A DNA stretch of 37,771 nucleotides, from positions 1 through 37,771 of the IMG/VR virus record IMGVR_UViG_3300027800_000015; one strand, 5' to 3'. This DNA is from a virus. The translations under genes were made by a program, and so were the position numbers. This document shows, piece by piece, positions 36,174 to 37,771 of the stretch (positions within the stretch are counted from its first letter, which is position 1; every line of letters starts with the position of its first letter). The notes below the pieces were generated by a model, which searched no databases, had not been told where the DNA came from, and saw only the letters and a list, made by a program, of their open reading frames with translations.

Positions 36174-37771
36174 TGTACTTTTCTGAATAAGTAAGTTTTG
36201 TAGTAGTCGCCTTGTCTTTCTGTTATGTTTGAACCTGAAGCGGATATATGCAGTTCGCGTTTGTTGCGGATTGTATTTACGATATCCGCTCTCATTGCCT
36301 GAATCTCTGGCCTTATATCAATCTGATTCGGTGTAATACCTTGCTCAATCATTTGCCGCGTCTGTTCGCCACCTATAACTGTTGCACCTGCCATACCTTT
36401 GAACATTGTCGGTTTTGTAACTAACTGAACACGGCCTGAAGGTTCGATCATCCATTCAGGACGGCGTTCTCCGGCAATAAATGTGTCGGGTGTGCTGGCT
36501 GTACCGGCATCGAATTGCGGAACTTTCTGCGCTGATATAACAGCTATTTGAGCGGCTCCGGCTATTCCGGCGGATATTGCAGCCCCCGCGCTAAATGGTA
36601 TCTTTGTCATTGCTGCCGTTACCGCTAAAGCTGTATTGATTATAGCCTGAACTATTGCGGCTGCTTTCTGTTTCTTTGCTTGTTCTGTCTTCAACTTAGC
36701 CGCTTTCTTTTCATAGTCAGCTTCAATCTTAGCCCGTTGTGCTTCTGTTAATTTAGCGTTGCTTAATTTGGCTTCCTTTTCCTTTTCTAAATTGCTAAGT
36801 TTCAAATCAAGTTCAGCGTTTGCATAGTCGGCTATGATTTGGAATGTTGCATCGGCTGTGACTTGTGCCTGTTCAATAGCGAATTGTGATGCTTCTCCTG
36901 GTTCAAATATCTTATCACGTGGACCGGCAACCGTGCTATTATCAAATGAAACTTGCGCCCGTTTGCTAAGCGTTGGAGTTGCTCCGCTTGTTGGTATTAA
37001 GTTTGCACCTTTTGATTGAATCGCAACCATTCCAAGTGCAATAGCTTCAACCTCTTTTTTTACGTTTTCAAGTGCCGTTTGTGAAGATATTAATTCCCGA
37101 ACCATTGAATCAGGAACGGGCTGATTAGCCAGCCTTAATTCAATCATTGCGGATTGAAGGTCTGAAATTTTAGATGTTAGCTTTTCATATTGTGTTACTT
37201 GCTTCTCAACTGATTTCTTAACAATATTCTCATTTTTCTTTTCTTGCATTTCCATTTTACGGAAAAACCCTTCTTTATTTTCATAAACTGCATTATTTGT
37301 TTCAGCAACAGCATCAAATAAGTTTCTTGCATTATCAATTTGCTCCTGATTTAATTTTGATTCAAGTACCGAATATGCACCAACACCTTTTACTCTTAAT
37401 TCTATCATTTTTCTATATGCCCTTTGTACTCCAGGATCAGTTTCACCCAATATACCGGCATTTGCATTATAATAATTTTCCGCATTTTTTAAATCTTCAA
37501 TTAACTGTACCTTTTCTTCTGTTGTTCCTTTGAAAAGTAAATACGATTCTAATGTAGATTTATTTATACCTTTTGCTCTAATTATTGTACTTAAATATCC
37601 TTCATAATTTTGCTTTGCTGATGCAGCGTCTGCCTCACTTTGTGACTGTGTTAAATCAATAACTTTCTGCATTATTGCAGCTTTTTCTGCTGCTGACTTA
37701 TTATGTTCATAATATGATAATCTTAATTTAGCTATCTCTTCATTTTCCTGTTTGTGCTGAGAAGATAAACC
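36152..37771 (-). CDS. Tape measure protein, C-terminal part (gene crosses the contig join)
   Basis: Continuation of the frame that starts at 931. The codons above 37644 repeat those at 1-127. It encodes about 497 unique residues with long coiled coils (KSVEKQVTQYEKLTSKISDL, LDLKLSNLEKEKEAKL), a hydrophobic segment rich in Ala/Ile near residues 640-680 of the full protein (AAISAGIAGAAQIAVISA), and then GERRPEWMIEPSGRV, an 'E..PEW..P' motif often found near the end of tape measures. The stop at 36152-36154 overlaps the tail-tip gene by 22 nt. A methionine at 37672 is internal and should not be used as start. Confidence 0.87.
   Translation of the reverse strand, partial: GLSSQHKQENEEIAKLRLSYYEHNKSAAEKAAIMQKVIDLTQSQSEADAASAKQNYEGYLSTIIRAKGINKSTLESYLLFKGTTEEKVQLIEDLKNAENYYNANAGILGETDPGVQRAYRKMIELRVKGVGAYSVLESKLNQEQIDNARNLFDAVAETNNAVYENKEGFFRKMEMQEKKNENIVKKSVEKQVTQYEKLTSKISDLQSAMIELRLANQPVPDSMVRELISSQTALENVKKEVEAIALGMVAIQSKGANLIPTSGATPTLSKRAQVSFDNSTVAGPRDKIFEPGEASQFAIEQAQVTADATFQIIADYANAELDLKLSNLEKEKEAKLSNAKLTEAQRAKIEADYEKKAAKLKTEQAKKQKAAAIVQAIINTALAVTAAMTKIPFSAGAAISAGIAGAAQIAVISAQKVPQFDAGTASTPDTFIAGERRPEWMIEPSGRVQLVTKPTMFKGMAGATVIGGEQTRQMIEQGITPNQIDIRPEIQAMRADIVNTIRNKRELHISASGSNITERQGDYYKTYLFRKVQWAGKKN
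37645..37771. repeat. Exact terminal direct repeat, right copy
   Basis: Identical to bases 1-127. See the left copy for the reasoning that the contig is circular. Confidence 0.95.

Noticed and set aside
37672-37672. Start codon of a separate 506-residue gene
   Set aside because: The frame is open upstream through the circular join to the ATG at 931. The methionine is internal to the tape measure.

Overview
The window is one complete, tailed-phage genome of the siphovirus type, assembled as a circle. Bases 1-127 are repeated exactly at 37645-37771, so the unique circle is 37,644 bp and the tape-measure gene runs across the join. Every supported gene lies on the minus strand. The host is very probably a member of the Bacteroidota: promoters carry the TAnnTTTG -7 element of that phylum, Shine-Dalgarno sequences are almost absent, and several genes belong to families typical of Bacteroidota phages (DUF3127 SSB-like protein, DUF5675 lysis protein, the ELRIGN family). 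No integrase, repressor or reverse transcriptase was seen, so nothing indicates lysogeny.

Layout in the direction of transcription (falling coordinates). 27.1-25.3 kb: early leader genes and a cluster of very small zinc-ribbon proteins. 25.2-23.75 kb: recombination (Rad52-like annealing protein and YqaJ-type nuclease). 23.75-20.95 kb: an unusual array of small genes plus a cytosine methyltransferase, each bounded by long imperfect inverted repeats that look like integron attC/cassette boundaries. 20.8-17.7 kb: small membrane proteins and an amino-methyltransferase. 17.6-12.7 kb: replication (SF3 helicase, iteron-rich AT-rich putative origin, VRR-NUC nuclease, SSB, stand-alone DnaA domain IV). 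12.7-9.7 kb: ParB-like protein, Mom-like DNA-modification protein with a tRNA-like 3' end, and the terminase. 9.6-9.2 kb: a secreted-protein moron. 9.1-2.4 kb: portal, protease, capsid, head completion proteins and tail tube. 2.3-0 kb and 37.6-32.2 kb: tail assembly, tape measure and tail tip. 32.1-27.15 kb: tail fibre and lysis genes (holin, DUF5675, unimolecular spanin).

Regulation can be read from the sequence. Five late units each start with the same 41-bp promoter architecture, ATCAACAA-N25-TAnnTTTG (one copy has GTTAACAA), sited before the tail, head, moron, packaging/modification and fibre/lysis blocks. Three early units share another conserved layout, TTGAnAAATnTCAA then TAAATGTCAGCG then a -7 element. 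This implies two dedicated regulators. Intrinsic terminators lie after the tail-tube gene, after the moron and after the lysis genes. A possible RNA attenuator precedes the replication operon. Several very short genes (29-59 codons) fit exactly into the gaps between larger ones through ATGA or TAATG overlaps and are annotated here.
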